64,000 bases of DNA, taken from Denitrobacterium detoxificans (GTDB lineage Bacteria > Actinomycetota > Coriobacteriia > Coriobacteriales > Eggerthellaceae). Shown here in pieces: positions 26,711-36,490 of this stretch (the first letter of the stretch is position 1; every line of letters starts with the position of its first letter). The notes under the pieces are model-generated. The model was not told the DNA's origin. It was given only the letters and a program-made list of their open reading frames with translations, and ran no database searches. Made by a program: the position numbers and the translations under genes. Location of the stretch: the NCBI RefSeq assembly GCF_015062615.1, contig NZ_SUUH01000002.1, positions 1-64,000 of the forward strand, read 5' to 3'.

Positions 26711-29329
26711 GTGAGCCTGGGGGATCGTGGCAAGGCGTGCTGGCCAGATGCCCAAGGTGCGAAGGGGGCTACCGTGGGTAGATATCAGTTTACCGATGAG
26801 GAGCGCAAGGTGCTGGAGAGCTTACCCCAGCCGCTTGCTATTTATCAATTCATCGACAAGCGTGTCGCAACGCTCGTGTTGTCGAGCGGTTTTTGCGAGG
26901 TGTTCGGCTACGTAGATCGCGCGCAGGCCTATTATGACATGGACAACGATATGTACCGGGATACGCATCCCGATGACGTTGCGCGTATCGCCGAAGCAGC
27001 CGTCCGCTTTGCTACGCAGGGTGGCCGATACGACGTCGTCTACCGCACGAAAGACCATCGTAGCGGCGGCTATCGCATCATACATGCCAAGGGAGAGCAC
27101 CGCTATACGGAAGAGGGCGTGCGTCTTGCCCATGTGTCGTATACCGACGAGGGTCCCTTCGATAGCAATCGGGGGGATTTGCAGGGCTCCAATCTGATGC
27201 TTTCCTTCAATGAGATGTTGCGCGAGGAAAGCATCGTGCAACAGAGCACGTATGATTACCTTACGGGTTTGCCCAGCATGACGTACTTCTTCGAGCTCGC
27301 CGAAGCGGGTAGGCGCGCCATCGAAGAGCGCGGCGGGGAACCCGTGATGCTGTATCTGGACCTGAGCGGCATGCAGGTGTTCAATACGCAGAACGGATAC
27401 GGCGCGGGTGACAAGCTTATTCGCGAATTTGCCAACCTTCTGAAGGCTACGTTTTCCCATGATAGCTGCTGCCGCATTTCGGGCGATCATTTTGCGGTCT
27501 ACACGGAAGAGGCGGGTCTCGACAAGGTGCTGCAAAGGTTCTTTGATGAATGCGCCCAGATTAACGCCGGAAACAGCCTTCCCGTTCGCGTGGGCGTATT
27601 CCCGCGCAAAATGGGCAACGGCTCGGTGAGCGAGGCGTGTGATGGCGCTAAGCTTGCCTGCGATGCGCTGCGTACCCAGTTTGCCTCGAGCTACGGGTAT
27701 TACGACAGCGCCATGCGGGAAGATACCGAGCGGCGATTGCATATCCTTGCCACTATCGATAAAGCAATCGACCAGGGGTGGATCAAGGTGTTCTATCAGC
27801 CTATCGTGCGCGGCCTGAATGGGCGCGTGTGTAATGAGGAAGCGCTTTCACGCTGGTTTGATCCCGAATACGGCGTCATTTCGCCAGCCGAATTCATCCC
27901 CGTGCTCGAAACGGCGGGTACGATATACAAGCTCGATTTGCATGTGCTTGACCAGGCGCTGCGGAAGATGCGCCTGCAGCAGCAGGCCGGCTTATACGTT
28001 GTGCCAACATCGATTAATCTCTCCCGCGCCGATTTTACGGCATGCGATATCGTGAGTGAGATAGCCGAGCGCGTAGATGCGTCGGGCTTTTCGCGTGACA
28101 TGATCGCTATCGAGGTGACCGAAAGCATTCTCGGTAGTGATTTTGAGTTTATGAACGAACAGGTTAAGCGCTTGCGTGCTATGGGCTTCCCCGTGTGGAT
28201 GGACGATTTCGGGAGCGGATATTCCTCTATGGACGTGCTCCAGAGCGTGGAATTCGATCTCATCAAGTTCGATATGAGCTTCATGCGTCGGCTCAGTGAG
28301 GGCGATAGCGCGAAAACCGTGCTTGCGGAGCTCGTGAAAATGGCTACGTCGCTGGGAATCGATACGCTCTGCGAGGGCGTGGAGACGGAAGAACAGAAGC
28401 GATTCTTGCAGGAAGTAGGTTGCTCGAAGCTCCAAGGTTTTCTATTTTGTCGTCCCGTGTCGTTCGAGGAGATATGCAATCGGTACGAACGTGGTATTCA
28501 AATTGGATTCGAGAATCCCGCCGAGTCGGATTACTACGACACCATCGGTCGTTTGAATCTGTACGATCTTGCTGTTATGGCGAACGAGGAGGATGCCTTA
28601 CGCAAGTACTTTGATGTGCTGCCTATGGGCGTCATCGAAGTGGACGGCGACTCTATCGAGTATGCACGCTCTAATCAGTCGTATCGTGACTTCCTGAAAA
28701 GATTCTACGGGGTTGACATTGGTAATCCTTCGCCAGGTTATACGGGGGAGCCCTTCGACTCTGACTCGTCGTTCGTTCACATCGTCAATCAATGCTGCAG
28801 GGAACGGGGGCGCGTCTTCTTTGACGAGACGATGCCCGATGGTTCCACCGTGCACTCTTTCATACGGTACGTGCGTTCTAACCCGGTGACGGGGAAGACA
28901 GCCATTGTCGCCGTGGTTTTGTCGGTGTCGGAGGTGGACGAGGGGGCTACCTATGCGGGCGTCGTGCGTGCACTGACAGCTGACTATTTCAAGATTTACT
29001 ACGTCGACTTGGTATCGGAGGGCTTTATCGAGTACAGCCTGAATACAGAAGGCGAAGAGCTGGCGGTGCAGCGTCATGGCGAGCGATTCTTCGAGGCGGC
29101 GCAAAACGATGCCCCTTTGCGCATTCATGCGGATGACCTCGATTCGTTCCTTGCGGTCTTTTCCCGTCAGGGGATGAGTCGCGAACTGAGCGAGCATGAC
29201 GTGTTCTACGCTACGTATCGTTTGGCGGGTGATGACCCTACGAGGCGCGTGGGCGTGAAGATCGTGCGTTTGAACGCCGGCAGCGAGCAGGTCGTCGTCG
29301 GCATTCGAAATCTCTTCGACGGGGAGTAA
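26711..29329 (+). CDS. PAS-GGDEF-EAL signalling protein with degenerate GGDEF site
   Basis: An 872-residue soluble protein. A PAS-like domain lies at about residues 25-140, a GGDEF domain at 175-340 and an EAL domain at 345-595, then about 250 residues that look like one or two further PAS-type sensor domains. The GGDEF signature reads SGDHF (257-261), so cyclase activity is unlikely. The EAL site looks intact: EAL at 377-379, DDFG at 498-501, EGVE and the QGFLF motif, so c-di-GMP hydrolysis is plausible. The start is uncertain: GTG 26711 lies directly behind a GGGGGG run, and GTG 26774 behind GGGGG is nearly as good. A perfect TATAAT at 26678-26683 may be its -10 box. Confidence 0.88.
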   Translation: MSLGDRGKACWPDAQGAKGATVGRYQFTDEERKVLESLPQPLAIYQFIDKRVATLVLSSGFCEVFGYVDRAQAYYDMDNDMYRDTHPDDVARIAEAAVRFATQGGRYDVVYRTKDHRSGGYRIIHAKGEHRYTEEGVRLAHVSYTDEGPFDSNRGDLQGSNLMLSFNEMLREESIVQQSTYDYLTGLPSMTYFFELAEAGRRAIEERGGEPVMLYLDLSGMQVFNTQNGYGAGDKLIREFANLLKATFSHDSCCRISGDHFAVYTEEAGLDKVLQRFFDECAQINAGNSLPVRVGVFPRKMGNGSVSEACDGAKLACDALRTQFASSYGYYDSAMREDTERRLHILATIDKAIDQGWIKVFYQPIVRGLNGRVCNEEALSRWFDPEYGVISPAEFIPVLETAGTIYKLDLHVLDQALRKMRLQQQAGLYVVPTSINLSRADFTACDIVSEIAERVDASGFSRDMIAIEVTESILGSDFEFMNEQVKRLRAMGFPVWMDDFGSGYSSMDVLQSVEFDLIKFDMSFMRRLSEGDSAKTVLAELVKMATSLGIDTLCEGVETEEQKRFLQEVGCSKLQGFLFCRPVSFEEICNRYERGIQIGFENPAESDYYDTIGRLNLYDLAVMANEEDALRKYFDVLPMGVIEVDGDSIEYARSNQSYRDFLKRFYGVDIGNPSPGYTGEPFDSDSSFVHIVNQCCRERGRVFFDETMPDGSTVHSFIRYVRSNPVTGKTAIVAVVLSVSEVDEGATYAGVVRALTADYFKIYYVDLVSEGFIEYSLNTEGEELAVQRHGERFFEAAQNDAPLRIHADDLDSFLAVFSRQGMSRELSEHDVFYATYRLAGDDPTRRVGVKIVRLNAGSEQVVVGIRNLFDGE

Positions 29330-29546
29330 GAATCCTGCATGTTCCCTGACGCGTCCCGCTTGGTGCTGGGCGCATGCGGTGCCGAACCCAGGTATAGTGC
29401 AGTGCGTCAGCGGCAACCTGGGGCCGTCTAAGGCCCTATTGTGCTCATATTGCGCTATGTTCGACTAACTCTAACTACGTCCGTTTGCGCGCCGCGAGAG
29501 CGTTCGATACACTAGTATGCTCAATTTTTCTGAAAGGACGGTTCTC

Positions 29547-31673
29547 GTGGACGACGCCGTATTTACCGAAGAGCAAGAGCATCTTACGCACACCTATGAA
29601 AAGCTGTGTGGCATTCGCAATGCACAGCTCAAGAAGATTCGCGCAACGAGCGAGGAAGCAACGCGCGATTTGGGCAGCATGCGCGATGAGCGGTCGCTCG
29701 ACTTCGCCGAGGTCGATCATACGGCCGAAACGATGATCGAGCTCGAAGCCATGAACAGCATCATTGCGGGGTACCAGCGCACGGCGAACGCTGCCGAGGA
29801 AACCCTGCGTCGTGCGGAAATGCTCATGCGCCAGCCGTACTTCGCGCGCATCGACTTGCAGCTGAAGGAAGGCGCCCCTGCGCGCAGCATTTACCTGGGC
29901 AGCGTGGGCATCGCCGACGAGACGCGCCGTCATTTTATCGTAGACTGGCGAAGCCCCGTGGCTGAGGTGTACTACAACCAGAGCAACGGCGCCACGCAAT
30001 ACGAGGCGAACGGTCGCACCATTCACGCCAATCTGAAGCTGCGACGTCAGTTCGATATCACGCGCGACACGCTGAACGCCTACTTCGATACTACGGTGGC
30101 TATCGAGGATCCCCTGCTGCTGAAGGCGCTTGGGTCGCGTCACTCCGAGAAGCTGCATGCCATTACCGCCACCATTCAGCGCGAGCAGAACGAGGTCGTG
30201 CGTCATGAGGACGTACCGGCCTTGGTGGTAAACGGCATCGCCGGTAGCGGAAAGACGTCGGTGCTGCTGCAGCGTATCGCTTACTTGTTGTATCGCAACC
30301 GCGAGAACCTTACGCCCGATCAGGTGTACTTGTTTACTCCTAATCCCGTGTTTGGTCGTTACATCGACGACGTGCTGCCCAGCATGGGTGAGAAGAACCC
30401 CCAGATCTTCACCTGGCGCTCTTTCGTGGAGAGCCAGGGGCTTGCCGATCGCGGCATGGGCGAGGATACCGCCCCCACGGTGCTTCAGGGCATTGCCGAT
30501 GCCTTGCCGGGCCTTACGCTCGATCCTCATGACTTCCGAGAAATCGCCGTCGATGGAACGGTGCTGCTCAAAGCGTCGCAAGTGCAGTCGGCTGCTCGCA
30601 AGTACGAGCATGTTCCTGTAGGCCCGCGCTTTAGCGGCCTCATGGTCGAGGAGCTGCACGATCGCCTGGATCGCAGGTTCGACTCCATGGCTCACGACGA
30701 AGCACTGCACGACGAAATGCTCTCACTCGACGTCGACGACATGGTGCGCTATTTTGGCAGCGCCATTGCGCCTTCCACGCAGGAAGAGACCGTCAACCTG
30801 GCTAAAGAGTACGTGCAGGCGCGCTATGCCGTAGCACACGAGGCCATCGAAAATTTGGAGTGGCTGCGTTTCGACCGCATTGGCATGCGCGTTACGGGGC
30901 AGCCCACGGTGAGTGCCGTTGAGTGGCTCTACCTGAAGGCGCGATTTGCGGGCACGGGGTGCCGCAGCGCGCGCTACGTCATGGTCGACGAGGTCCAGGA
31001 TTATACGGAAGCCCAGCTCATGGTCTTGGCTCATTGGTTTGGGAATGCGCATTTTCTGCTGCTGGGCGACGAGCACCAGGCCATTCGCGAGCACACTGCT
31101 ACCTTCCCCAAGATTCGCGAGGTTTTTGCGCGGGCTAAAGGCGAGGTGAGCGAATGCCGCCTGCTCACCAGCTATCGTTCAACCCCCGAAATCACCAGCC
31201 TGTTCTGCGGCTTGGTGCATGGCAGTGATATCCAGGCGACATCGGTGCAACGCGAGGGGCAGGCGCCCACCATTCAGGCGTGTTCGCGCGATGCCGCTGA
31301 GTATCTGGCTGCGCTGCGCGCTCAGATTGAGGTTGCGCGAGAGCGTGGTGGCCTTACGGCCATTGTTGCGGAAAGCCACGATCGCGTGCGTTGGCTCGCT
31401 CGTGAGCTGGGCGCACGTAAGCCCGACGAGGCAGGCGAGGGCGATATCGTGCTCATGCGCCCGAATGCCAGCCTGCCAGCTGCGGGCGTTGTGCTTATCG
31501 ATTTGCCGCTGGCCAAGGGTCTGGAATTCGACGCCGTCATCGTGCCCGATGCCCAGGATTCGGTGTATCCCGACACGCCGCTTGCGCGCCGTCGTTTGTA
31601 TACGGCCATCTCGCGTGCAACGCATTTCGTATCCGTGCTTTCGCAGGGTCCCCTTACGCCGCTGCTGGCGTAA
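29547..31673 (+). CDS. helD: HelD-like superfamily 1 helicase (RNA polymerase-associated)
   Basis: A 708-residue UvrD-like ATPase of the HelD group, which removes stalled RNA polymerase from DNA. A coiled-coil N-terminal arm (about residues 1-75) precedes the split helicase core. Walker A is GIAGSGKTS (about 230-238), motif II is VDEVQDYTE, and motif VI is LYTAISRATH near the end. GTG 29547 is chosen because GAAAGGA lies 9 nt upstream; the in-frame ATG at 29517 has no ribosome site. It is transcribed alone with a good terminator. Confidence 0.87.
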   Translation: MDDAVFTEEQEHLTHTYEKLCGIRNAQLKKIRATSEEATRDLGSMRDERSLDFAEVDHTAETMIELEAMNSIIAGYQRTANAAEETLRRAEMLMRQPYFARIDLQLKEGAPARSIYLGSVGIADETRRHFIVDWRSPVAEVYYNQSNGATQYEANGRTIHANLKLRRQFDITRDTLNAYFDTTVAIEDPLLLKALGSRHSEKLHAITATIQREQNEVVRHEDVPALVVNGIAGSGKTSVLLQRIAYLLYRNRENLTPDQVYLFTPNPVFGRYIDDVLPSMGEKNPQIFTWRSFVESQGLADRGMGEDTAPTVLQGIADALPGLTLDPHDFREIAVDGTVLLKASQVQSAARKYEHVPVGPRFSGLMVEELHDRLDRRFDSMAHDEALHDEMLSLDVDDMVRYFGSAIAPSTQEETVNLAKEYVQARYAVAHEAIENLEWLRFDRIGMRVTGQPTVSAVEWLYLKARFAGTGCRSARYVMVDEVQDYTEAQLMVLAHWFGNAHFLLLGDEHQAIREHTATFPKIREVFARAKGEVSECRLLTSYRSTPEITSLFCGLVHGSDIQATSVQREGQAPTIQACSRDAAEYLAALRAQIEVARERGGLTAIVAESHDRVRWLARELGARKPDEAGEGDIVLMRPNASLPAAGVVLIDLPLAKGLEFDAVIVPDAQDSVYPDTPLARRRLYTAISRATHFVSVLSQGPLTPLLA

Positions 31674-31707
31674 ATCCTCCCGCACGATATACCGAGTTTT
31701 GCGTTTT

Positions 31708-31734
31708 CGCCCCAGATTCGTCTGGGGCGTTTTT
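31708..31734 (+). terminator. Intrinsic terminator of helD
   Basis: A 9-bp stem (31708-31716 with 31721-31729) with a TTCG loop is followed by five T. Confidence 0.92.
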
Positions 31735-32057
31735 GCGTGTCGCGAATGGGGGTGGGAGGGGTGCGTTCTTACGGGTGGTTATCAAATCGTTATTTTTGTC
31801 GCTTTACCTTTTTTCAAATTGGTGGGTATGGGAACGAGCCATCAGCGCATTTTTGTGAAAACGTGGGGGAGAGGGGAGGTGCATTTCTTTTGGGTCATCC
31901 ACCCCGCTTGAACCAAACATGCCTTCCCACCTGGCCTTTTGCCTGATTGAACCCTAGAAGCGCACCTTCGAATTTGATAGAATTGCGGTAGTAATTTCCG
32001 CATGTGCGGCCGTGTGGGGTGTATGCCGCAATGCGTTTGGGGGAATAGGGGGACGTA
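31735..32057 (+). other. Intergenic region upstream of the 899-aa surface protein
   Basis: About 320 bp without a credible gene. A TAGAAT hexamer near 31977 could be a -10 box of the surface protein gene, but I see no fitting -35. Short frames here lack ribosome sites. Confidence 0.35.
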
Positions 32058-34757
32058 ATGAACACGTTCGCTCATGCTGCTTCGGAAAAGCCGTCCGACG
32101 TGCGCAAAAGGCGCACTCGGCGTCGATGGCGCCATGTTTCCTGTGCGAGCTATATCCCCGTGCGACCTGCGGCTTCGCATGGTCGTCCTGCCTGCGAAGC
32201 CGCGGCTGACCCCCTTTCGAGCCAGCGCATTGCGCGTGCCATTCTGGGTGTGCTGCTGGCGATAATCATGGCCGTTGCCATGACTCCTATCGTTCCGGCG
32301 GAACGGGCGTATGCGTATGTTGACGCAGGTCAGACGGTTACCGACAACGCGACGCAATTCAAGTTTTACACCATGACGTCGGGATCTTCCGCGTATGGCG
32401 ACATCACGTATACGAGCGACCTTGCAGGCGAGCATGCGATTGCCGCCGCGGCTGCGGGCGAGACGGTGTATGTGCACGTAACGCCTAATACGGGCTACAC
32501 GCTTCCCGATGCATATGACTGCATCAGGGTTTCCTTTGCGGGCGCGGCGGAGGCCACGCTTAACCCCGTGGACGATTACGTGATCGCGAGGGATTCCAAG
32601 AATGTTTTTCACTTCACGATGCCCGACATCTACGCAATGCTTGGTTCCAATGCAGCTAGCCAGGCGTCGGCGGGCACCATCTACGCAATCCTTACGCCGC
32701 TGTTTATTCAGCGAACTGGCACCTCGTATACCATCACGTCGTATGCCGGTTCGGGTGGATCGATTCAGTATCTTCCCACGTCAGGCTATGAGGACGACGA
32801 AATTACGTTCGTCCCCACGCCTCAGAATGGCTACACAGTCGATTCCGTTTCCGTTGAGGGCGAAACGGTGGGTTCCATCGACTGCTCGGTAAATACGGCG
32901 GGTAGGTATGCATTCTCCATGCCAGCCGATAACGTTACGGTGCGCGCAACGTTCAAGTCGGCGTCTACCACTCCCGTCAATCCTCCCTCTTCGATCGACC
33001 TTACGTACAATGGCGCAGCTCAGGTGGGCATGAGCGGCGGTACGGGCTATACGCTTTCCGCTACGGCAGGGGCCACGACCCAGGCTACGATCACCGGTGG
33101 CGATGCCATTGGCACGAATGCTGGCACCTATCCGGTAACGGCCACACTGAATTCGGGTTTCTCCTGGTCGGATGGTACGACGGCGGCAAAGGACCTTTCG
33201 TTCACCATTTCGCCGGCCGACATTTCCAGTTGCACGACCACGCTGTCTGCTAGCTACACGCCCGAAGAGGCGCAGGCCGCGGCATCGCATTCTCCGCAGC
33301 TCACCTTCACCACGTCTACGGGAACGCCCCTTGCCGTTCCTACCAGCGATTTCACGGTTACATATACGTCTGGCAGCACGACCCAGCTGAGCGCGTTTCC
33401 CACGGAGCCTGGTTCGTACACGGCACTTTTCGTGGCCGATGGCATTGCCGGCGCGACGGGCAACTTCAAGGGCATCAAGCAGGTGAACTTTACGGTCTCC
33501 GAAACGCCGCCGACCACGTATAACGTGCGTTTAGCTGCGGTTTCCTATGGCACTATCCAGGCGAACCCTGTGGTTGCCGCACAGGGCGCTACCATCACGG
33601 TCAATCCGCAGCCGTATGAAAACTACAAGGTTGCCAGCGTTACGTATACGGATGGCACGGGTACTCATCAGGTGACCGAAACGGCTGGGACCTGGTCGTT
33701 TAGCATGCCTGCCAGCGACGTTACAGTGGGCGCGACGTTCGAGCTCGATAGCACTCCGGTCGACGAGCCCAAGACGGCCCAAGTCCCCATTGCCGTGCGT
33801 GACCTTGTGTACAACGGTAAGGCTCAAATTGGCGTTTCCGCAGGCGAGGGCTATCATCTCCGGGCGACCTCCGAGCAGGCATATTACACGTCGGAGCCTT
33901 CGTCAGGAAGCTCGGGGGATTCAACATCGTCTGGAGGCGTTAACGCCACGCTCGCGTTCGATGACGCCGGCAATGCCATGGCAGTGAATGCCGGTTCGTA
34001 CACGTTGGTTGCGGAACTCGATGAAGGCTACGTTTGGGCAGGTGAAACGGGTGCCACGGCAACTGCTGCGAAAGAGCTGACCTTCACGGTGTCGCCTAGG
34101 GACATCGCCCTGTGCACCATGGCGACCATCGCGCCGCAAACGTACGCGGGATCTGCGGTAACGCCGGCCGTTTCCATTACCGATGGCGCGCTGGGCGCCC
34201 TGGGAGAAGGCGATTTCGAGCTTTCGTATGCTGGCAACAACACCGTTGGAACGGCTACGGTCACGGCTACGGGCGAAGGCAATTACACGGGTACGCTTAA
34301 GGGGCAATTCCAAATTGTTTCCGCAGGTGAATACGATTCGACTCCTGTCGCTTTGCATCGCTTGTACAACCCTAATTCCGGCGAGCATTTCTATACTGCC
34401 GACCCGCATGAGGCCGCTGAAGTCGAAGCTGCGGGTTGGACGTACGAGGGCATTGGTTGGACGGCGCCCACTTCGAGCTCCACGCCCGTATATCGCCTGT
34501 ACGATGCCGTGGCCGGCGAGCATTTCTACACCACGAGCGAGACGGATCGCGATGCGTACATCGCTGCGGGTTGCAACGACGAGGGCATTGGCTGGTATTC
34601 CGATGACGCTCATGGTGTCGAGGTGTTATGCCAGGTCAACCCGAATGCAGATGTGGGAGCATTCAATTACACGGTCTCTCAGACGGAAAATGACTACTTG
34701 TTGAGCGTTGGCTGGCGCGCTGGTGCCTCCGTCTGGTACGCGCTTGCGCCAAGCTGA
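32058..34757 (+). CDS. Secreted repeat protein with C-terminal DUF5648-like modules
   Basis: An 899-residue surface or secreted protein. An unusually long, Arg-rich N-region of about 60 residues precedes a hydrophobic core (61-78) and a probable cleavage site near AYA-Y (86-87). The body alternates InlB-B-type repeats (TLPDAYDC-, GYTVDSVSVEG-, NYKVASVTYTD-like) with MBG-like domains (LTYNGAAQVG..., LVYNGKAQIG...). The C-terminus holds two DUF5648-like units (RLYNPNSGEHFYT, RLYDAVAGEHFYT). No LPxTG motif is present, so attachment, if any, must be by other means. ATG follows GGGGGA by 4-5 nt. An adhesin or host-matrix-binding role is a guess from domain types. Confidence 0.85.
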   Translation: MNTFAHAASEKPSDVRKRRTRRRWRHVSCASYIPVRPAASHGRPACEAAADPLSSQRIARAILGVLLAIIMAVAMTPIVPAERAYAYVDAGQTVTDNATQFKFYTMTSGSSAYGDITYTSDLAGEHAIAAAAAGETVYVHVTPNTGYTLPDAYDCIRVSFAGAAEATLNPVDDYVIARDSKNVFHFTMPDIYAMLGSNAASQASAGTIYAILTPLFIQRTGTSYTITSYAGSGGSIQYLPTSGYEDDEITFVPTPQNGYTVDSVSVEGETVGSIDCSVNTAGRYAFSMPADNVTVRATFKSASTTPVNPPSSIDLTYNGAAQVGMSGGTGYTLSATAGATTQATITGGDAIGTNAGTYPVTATLNSGFSWSDGTTAAKDLSFTISPADISSCTTTLSASYTPEEAQAAASHSPQLTFTTSTGTPLAVPTSDFTVTYTSGSTTQLSAFPTEPGSYTALFVADGIAGATGNFKGIKQVNFTVSETPPTTYNVRLAAVSYGTIQANPVVAAQGATITVNPQPYENYKVASVTYTDGTGTHQVTETAGTWSFSMPASDVTVGATFELDSTPVDEPKTAQVPIAVRDLVYNGKAQIGVSAGEGYHLRATSEQAYYTSEPSSGSSGDSTSSGGVNATLAFDDAGNAMAVNAGSYTLVAELDEGYVWAGETGATATAAKELTFTVSPRDIALCTMATIAPQTYAGSAVTPAVSITDGALGALGEGDFELSYAGNNTVGTATVTATGEGNYTGTLKGQFQIVSAGEYDSTPVALHRLYNPNSGEHFYTADPHEAAEVEAAGWTYEGIGWTAPTSSSTPVYRLYDAVAGEHFYTTSETDRDAYIAAGCNDEGIGWYSDDAHGVEVLCQVNPNADVGAFNYTVSQTENDYLLSVGWRAGASVWYALAPS

Positions 34758-34892
34758 TAGACGGCGCTGACGGGCCGCGCGGCTTACCTTCATTTGAATC
34801 CGTGTGATCGGCGCGCAGGAGACGCGTCGGAATCCTCGTGTACTCGTTTTGCGTGCTATTATGGGCGCATTGCGTTCAACAGAGGAGTACAC

Positions 34893-35957
34893 ATGTCGCT
34901 TTCTATCGGTATTGTGGGCCTGCCCAACGTTGGCAAATCCACGCTGTTTACCGCGCTTACCAATCAGAGCGGTCTTGCCGCGAATTATCCGTTTGCCACC
35001 ATCGAACCCAATGTTGGCATCGTGCCTGTTCCCGATAGCCGTTTGAATCGTCTGGCTGAAATCGACCACCCTGCGCGCATCGTGCCCGCCACCGTGGAAT
35101 TCGTCGATATCGCCGGCCTGGTTGCAGGTGCAAGCCAGGGCGAGGGGCTGGGAAATCAGTTCCTGGCCAACATTCGCGAAACCGATGCCATCTGCGAGGT
35201 CGTGCGCTTCTTCTCCGATCCCGACGTCGTGCATGTAGCTGGCAAGGTTAACCCAGCTAGCGACGTGGAAACGATCAAGACCGAGCTTATCCTGGCCGAT
35301 ATGGGCACGCTGGAAAAGGCCATGAGCCGCCTGGAAAAGGAAGCCAAGCGCGATAAGAGCCTCGCTCTGCGCCTGGAAACGGCCAAGAAGGTCTATGAGG
35401 GTCTGAACGAGGGCCATCGCGCACGTACGCTGGGCCTTTCCGACGAAGAGGCCGACAGCATCCGCGATCTGTGCCTGCTTACCATGAAGCCCATGCTCTA
35501 CATCGCCAACGTCGACGAAGACGCCCTCGATGCCGAGCTGCCCGAAATCGATGGCACGGTTCCCGTGCCCATTTCCGCGAAAGTGGAAGCCGACCTGGCC
35601 GAACTCGATGAGGCCGAAGCCGCGGAGTACCTGGAGGCCATGGGCCTTTCCGAAAGCGGCCTGGCGCGCCTGGTGCGCGAGGCGTATGCGCTTCTGGGCC
35701 TGCAGAGCTTCTTCACCAGCGGCGAAACCGAAAGCCGTGCCTGGACGGTGCGCGTGGGCGCGAAGGCGCCCCAGGCCGCAGGCGTTATCCATTCCGATTT
35801 CGAACGAGGCTTCATCAAGGCTGAAACCGCCAGCTTCGAAGACTATAGCGAGCTGGGGGGCGAAGCAGGTTGCCGTGCCGCGGGTCGTCTGCGCCAGGAA
35901 GGCAAGGATTACGTGGTGCAAGACGGCGACGTCATGCACTTCAAATTCAACGTGTAA
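34893..35957 (+). CDS. ychF: Redox-regulated Obg-like ATPase YchF
   Basis: A 354-residue YchF/OLA1 protein, a translation- and stress-associated P-loop NTPase. The G1 motif is GLPNVGKST (residues 8-16), G3 is DIAGLVAGAS with Gln-Gly after it, and G4 is the YchF-type NVDE rather than NKxD, which gives ATP preference. The C-terminal TGS domain is intact (TVRVGAKAPQAAGVIHSDF to the VMHFKFNV end). GAGGAG sits 6 nt before ATG 34893; the upstream frame start at 34794 is not supported. It is monocistronic. Confidence 0.96.
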   Translation: MSLSIGIVGLPNVGKSTLFTALTNQSGLAANYPFATIEPNVGIVPVPDSRLNRLAEIDHPARIVPATVEFVDIAGLVAGASQGEGLGNQFLANIRETDAICEVVRFFSDPDVVHVAGKVNPASDVETIKTELILADMGTLEKAMSRLEKEAKRDKSLALRLETAKKVYEGLNEGHRARTLGLSDEEADSIRDLCLLTMKPMLYIANVDEDALDAELPEIDGTVPVPISAKVEADLAELDEAEAAEYLEAMGLSESGLARLVREAYALLGLQSFFTSGETESRAWTVRVGAKAPQAAGVIHSDFERGFIKAETASFEDYSELGGEAGCRAAGRLRQEGKDYVVQDGDVMHFKFNV

Positions 35958-36158
35958 GCGCGCAGAATCGCGTATAACGCCAGCTTTCGGGGCGTTCGGT
36001 GCGTTGCACTGGGCGGCCCATTTTCGTGCCTCGTGCGCCGTTTGAGCGTCCTGCTTTTGCCGAGCGCACCGCATTGCGCTTGCGCAAGGTGCCCACATTG
36101 GGGCGATTCGCTGGATTTGCGGCGCTGGGCTGCCCTCTTTGCTATAGTTTCCACCGAA

Positions 36159-36164
36159 TATAAT
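36159..36164 (+). promoter_or_regulatory. Possible -10 box of the gatCAB operon
   Basis: A perfect TATAAT lies 20 nt before the gatC start. No good -35 hexamer is found at the right distance, and the short leader leaves little room before GGAGGG, so this is tentative. Confidence 0.3.
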
Positions 36165-36183
36165 TTGCATCGGAGGGACATCT

Positions 36184-36489
36184 ATGACCCAGCATGTCAC
36201 GGAAAAAGACGTCCGCGCCATTGCGGAATATGCGCGCATCGGGCTTACCGATGAAGAGCTTCCGCAGATGACGCAGGACCTCAATGCCATCATCGATAGC
36301 CTGAAGCCCATCACGGAATACGACCTGGATGGCGTGGAGCCCACGTTCCATCCCATTGGTGACCTTTCCAACGTGATGCGCGAAGACGTGGAAGTGCCCG
36401 GATTCACGCAGGAGCAGGCGCTTTCCAACGCGCCCTTGCAGCAGGACGGCTCCTTCCGCATTCCCTCGATTCTGGGAGGCGAGGCCTAA
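36184..36489 (+). CDS. gatC: Asp/Glu-tRNA(Asn/Gln) amidotransferase subunit C
   Basis: A 101-residue GatC, the small clamp between GatA and GatB. The helical N-terminus (VRAIAEYARIGLTDEEL) and the LKPITEYDLDGVEPTFHP motif are typical, as is the NVMREDV segment before the C-terminal FRIPSILGG. GGAGGG lies 6 nt before the ATG. It is the first gene of gatCAB, which converts mischarged Glu-tRNA(Gln) or Asp-tRNA(Asn). Confidence 0.96.
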   Translation: MTQHVTEKDVRAIAEYARIGLTDEELPQMTQDLNAIIDSLKPITEYDLDGVEPTFHPIGDLSNVMREDVEVPGFTQEQALSNAPLQQDGSFRIPSILGGEA

Positions 36490-36490
36490 A

